From the NCBI GenBank assembly GCA_947371645.1, contig CANBQJ010000048.1, positions 1-20,037 of the forward strand: 20,037 nucleotides of DNA, read 5' to 3'. The translations under genes and the position numbers were made by a program. Shown in pieces: positions 18,204 through 20,037 of this stretch; the stretch's first letter is position 1, and each line of letters begins with the position of its first letter. Origin of the DNA: Burkholderiales bacterium (GTDB lineage Bacteria > Pseudomonadota > Gammaproteobacteria > Burkholderiales > Burkholderiaceae). The notes under the pieces are model-generated. The model was not told where the DNA came from. It made no database searches and saw only the letters and a list, made by a program, of their open reading frames with translations.

Positions 18204-19343
18204 TCAAAAAAATTCGACCGTGGTCTCGCGCTGGATGGTGGTATTACCGTGGTGCTCGGAGCGTTGCTCTTCCATGGTGTAGCTGGCGTCGAGCCGCGCC
18301 AGCCACTCACCAGCCTGCGCGGCGCTGAGGTCCTTGCCCTCACGCAGCCACTCGGCCAGCCGAACAATGTCTTCGCTCACACAGTTCAGCATCTGGCTGA
18401 GCCTGTCTTGCGACTGGAAACTCATCAACACGCGTTCGTACTCGTCCTGCACGGCCACGCCGGCATCCTTGAGTTCGCGCGAAGAGCGATTGAGCTCGCC
18501 CAGGCTGTTCAACAGGCCGCTGATCACCGCGCGCGCGCTGTGCTCGGCCTGGTCATGCAAGGCCTCATCGCTGCTGTCGTGTGCGGCAGCCTCGTTGCGC
18601 AAAGCCTGCAGGTCCAGATCGATGGCATGGGTGCGGCTCATCATGCGGTTGGCCGCATCGGCGGACTGGGTGGCCAGCTGGCGCACCTCATGGGCCACCA
18701 CCGCAAAGCCCGAGCCGCGCTCACCGGCGCGGCTGGCTTCTACGGAGGCGTTGAGCGCCACCATGTTGGTTCGCCTGGCCAGCTGTTTGATCTGTATGGC
18801 GCTTTGCCGCAGCTCTGACATGGACTCGGCCAGCCCATCCAGCTTGGCAAAGGCATGGTTGCGTGCGTCCACCGCCGCGCGCATGGGTTTGAGCATTTCC
18901 TGCAGCGCCTCGTCGTTGCGCCGCACCAGGTCTTCCACGCTGCCGTGCCCCATGCCCACCTGGCTGTCCTGTGTCAGGCGGATGGCCTGGTCCAGACGGT
19001 GGGCGATGGAGCCAAATGAAGCCAGGATGCTGCCCACGGCCGACTCGGAATGGTGGCGGGCACTGTCGAGGTGGCGCTGCCACACCGGCAGGACCTCGCC
19101 CACCAACGGAGCTTGGGTGCCGGAGGGGCCGGCGTCGGTGAGCGGCTGACGCGTCAGCAGGCGCATCAGCAGGAACGTGACCACCACCAGCACCGTGCCA
19201 CTTATCCAGATGTTGAGCGAGACAGACGCACCCACTTCGAGGGCCGACAGCACCAGGCTGGCGGCGACCACCGTCGGGGCCCAGCCCGCGCGCCTTTCAG
19301 GGAAAAGGCGGGGCTGAACGGCTGTTTCCTTGACGTTCATCAT
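18204..19343 (-). CDS. Short membrane-anchored MCP-like protein with a CheZ-like DxxxQ motif
   Basis: First gene of the operon, 379 residues. Two N-terminal membrane segments (about 21-38 and 42-62) leave almost no periplasmic loop. A coiled-coil region then carries a receptor-type hairpin: LARRTNMVALNASVEASRAG followed by GERGSGFAVVAHEVRQLA. The tip departs from the standard IAFQTN (LARRTN here). Downstream, around residues 305-330, is MSFQSQDRLSQML, with Asp313 and Gln317 spaced as in the D-x-x-x-Q active-site motif of CheZ. The C-terminus is TTVEFF, the two Phe codons forming a T7 run with the stop. Start: ATG at 19343 or the adjacent one at 19340; neither has a clear RBS. The open frame back to 19724 has unlikely composition and covers the promoter region. 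It could be a sensorless receptor or a receptor-anchored phosphatase. Confidence 0.9.
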   Translation of the reverse strand: MMNVKETAVQPRLFPERRAGWAPTVVAASLVLSALEVGASVSLNIWISGTVLVVVTFLLMRLLTRQPLTDAGPSGTQAPLVGEVLPVWQRHLDSARHHSESAVGSILASFGSIAHRLDQAIRLTQDSQVGMGHGSVEDLVRRNDEALQEMLKPMRAAVDARNHAFAKLDGLAESMSELRQSAIQIKQLARRTNMVALNASVEASRAGERGSGFAVVAHEVRQLATQSADAANRMMSRTHAIDLDLQALRNEAAAHDSSDEALHDQAEHSARAVISGLLNSLGELNRSSRELKDAGVAVQDEYERVLMSFQSQDRLSQMLNCVSEDIVRLAEWLREGKDLSAAQAGEWLARLDASYTMEEQRSEHHGNTTIQRETTVEFF

Positions 19344-19345
19344 GT

Positions 19346-19474
19346 TCAGGCAGGTGTGTATGGAGGCGCCAGGGGCCAAAACCCCGGCGACTGGACGGTC
19401 TTCGACTTCCGCTGCCGATAGTGAAGGGCTCCCCCGATTGCAGAGCGTGCAAAAAGGCCCTGAATGGCTGCCAT
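19346..19474 (-). CDS. Possible leader ORF upstream of the che operon (speculative)
   Basis: A 42-codon reverse-strand frame begins at ATG 19474, directly after an A-run and an AAGGTG placed 6 nt upstream. It reads MAAIQGLFARSAIGGALHYR and continues to a stop whose TGA lies 2 nt before the ATG of the receptor-like gene. That arrangement would permit translational coupling and would explain why the following gene lacks its own ribosome binding site. There is no recognisable domain, and it could be a chance frame. Confidence 0.2.
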   Translation of the reverse strand: MAAIQGLFARSAIGGALHYRQRKSKTVQSPGFWPLAPPYTPA

Positions 19475-19475
19475 T
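19463..19475. repeat. Short perfect inverted repeat in the divergent intergenic region
   Basis: AATGGC-T-GCCATT, 6-bp arms with a single central base, followed on the + strand by a T-run. It may be an operator between the divergent genes. It is too small to be a convincing terminator. Confidence 0.35.
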
Positions 19476-19495
19476 TTTTTCACCTTGCCCCCGGC

Positions 19496-19522
19496 TCAAC
19501 TCCGAGAACGTGACGCCGATAA
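19496..19522 (+). promoter_or_regulatory. Putative sigma-28 (FliA) promoter for the rightward receptor gene
   Basis: TCAACTCC (19496-19503), an 11-nt spacer, then GCCGATAA (19515-19522). The -10 is an exact match to the flagellar/chemotaxis sigma-28 element. The -35 matches the TCAAG-type variant common outside enterics with one change. It points toward the gene starting at 19601, with about 70 nt of leader. No comparable element is seen pointing left. Confidence 0.7.
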
Positions 19523-19600
19523 GGCGTAGATCCGGGGCCGTGTCGTGGCCCTGGCATGCAGCCACGCACCCGCCACGCCTGTCACCCCAACGGACCCCGC

Positions 19601-20037
19601 ATGAACCTGACCTGGAAACCCACGAGCTGGGGCACCTTGCCGACAAGCATGCGAAAACACCTGCCCATGGGTGGATGGATGGCGGCGTTTCAAGACTATT
19701 TCCGCTACCACGGGGTGTATGCACCCATGGTGCGCTTCATGCGGGACGTGGACTTCCGCTACAAGTCACTGTTGGTGGCCGGTACGTTTGCGCTGCCTGT
19801 GAGCGTGGTGCTGAGCCTGCAGTTCCAGGCCCAGTGGCAACTGGGCCAGCAAATGGACCGCCAGGTGGCCGGCTGGCGCTACATGGTGCTGCTCGATCAG
19901 TTTCACACCATCGGCCGCCTGTCGCGGCCCGGCTCGGCGCCAGGTCAGGCCGACAGCGGCCTGGAACCCGCCTTCCTTGCACTCAGCCAATGGCACGACC
20001 AGACCGAACTGGGCGGCCCCACGCAAGGGGCCTGGGA
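19601..20037 (+). CDS. Membrane sensor protein, probable chemoreceptor (N-terminal part, runs off window)
   Basis: An open frame from ATG 19601 to the window end, 145 complete codons and no stop. A cytoplasmic N-terminus of about 50 residues rich in aromatic and basic residues (FQDYFRYHGVYAPMVRFMRD, DFRYK) precedes a membrane segment at about 56-74 (SLLVAGTFALPVSVVLSL). The start of an extracytoplasmic helical domain follows (QWQLGQQMDRQVAGWRYMVL). This layout is common in chemoreceptors and in some GGDEF or histidine-kinase sensors; the output domain lies outside the window. The sigma-28 promoter upstream and the adjacent che operon favour a chemoreceptor. An in-frame ATG at 19556 would add 15 residues; neither start has a strong RBS. 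Confidence 0.75.
   Translation, partial: MNLTWKPTSWGTLPTSMRKHLPMGGWMAAFQDYFRYHGVYAPMVRFMRDVDFRYKSLLVAGTFALPVSVVLSLQFQAQWQLGQQMDRQVAGWRYMVLLDQFHTIGRLSRPGSAPGQADSGLEPAFLALSQWHDQTELGGPTQGAW

Larger units (their letters stand above)
19344..19600. other. Divergent intergenic region between the che operon and the rightward sensor gene
   Basis: A 257-bp stretch with mixed composition and homopolymer runs (A5 at 19451-19455, T7 near 19474-19480). It holds the sigma-28 promoter match, the small AATGGC inverted repeat and the speculative leader ORF. I could not identify a convincing leftward sigma-70 or sigma-28 promoter for the che operon by eye. Confidence 0.7.

Noticed and set aside
18204..18218. 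Ending TVEFF of the short receptor-like protein as a CheR-binding pentapeptide
   Set aside because: The second position is Val, not aromatic, so it does not fit the x-[HFYW]-x-x-[HFYW] pattern.
19414..19421. Second GCCGATA-like box (GCCGATAG) in the intergenic region, + strand
   Set aside because: No -35-like sequence at the right distance (acggtctt there), so it is not supported as a sigma-28 promoter.
19344..19724. Upstream extension of the short receptor-like gene to ATG 19724
   Set aside because: The added 127 residues are Cys/Ser/Pro/Gly-rich, resemble no domain, and overlap the divergent promoter and the start of the rightward gene.

Overview
The window is GC-rich, densely coded DNA with strong G/C preference at third codon positions. 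Protein similarity, as judged by eye, points to a betaproteobacterium, probably Burkholderiales (Comamonadaceae-like); this is an inference without a database search. No rRNA, tRNA, IS element, CRISPR array or prophage is visible.

Left part (175-6994, + strand): a compact leucine/isovalerate (liu) catabolic operon in the order liuB, liuC, liuD, liuE, liuA. It encodes both methylcrotonyl-CoA carboxylase subunits, methylglutaconyl-CoA hydratase, HMG-CoA lyase and isovaleryl-CoA dehydrogenase. Together they take isovaleryl-CoA to acetyl-CoA and acetoacetate. The acyl-CoA dehydrogenase comes last, and no liuR regulator is seen. A perfect 7-bp-arm inverted repeat lies just upstream of liuB. A short reverse-strand reading frame enters from the left edge.

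Right part (6995-19343, - strand): a ten-gene chemosensory operon transcribed right to left. The order is a short two-TM receptor-like protein, cheY, a STAS protein, cheA, a large tandem-PAS receptor, cheW, cheR, cheD, cheB, and a second large receptor with an extra C-terminal Cache-like domain. Gaps are at most 72 nt and several genes overlap by 4 or 14 nt. There is no cheZ, cheC or cheX. The order resembles Pseudomonas Che2 and Vibrio cholerae cluster III type systems. It is notable for the STAS protein, for three receptors of different architecture, for a CheZ-like D-x-x-x-Q motif in the short receptor-like protein, and for a CheR-tethering-type pentapeptide at the end of the PAS receptor.

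The liu and che operons converge with no spacer: the two stop codons abut inside a 10-bp palindrome.

Right edge (19344-20037): a 257-bp divergent intergenic region holds a good sigma-28 (FliA) promoter match. It drives a rightward gene whose N-terminal part (from 19601) encodes a membrane sensor protein, probably another chemoreceptor, that runs off the window.
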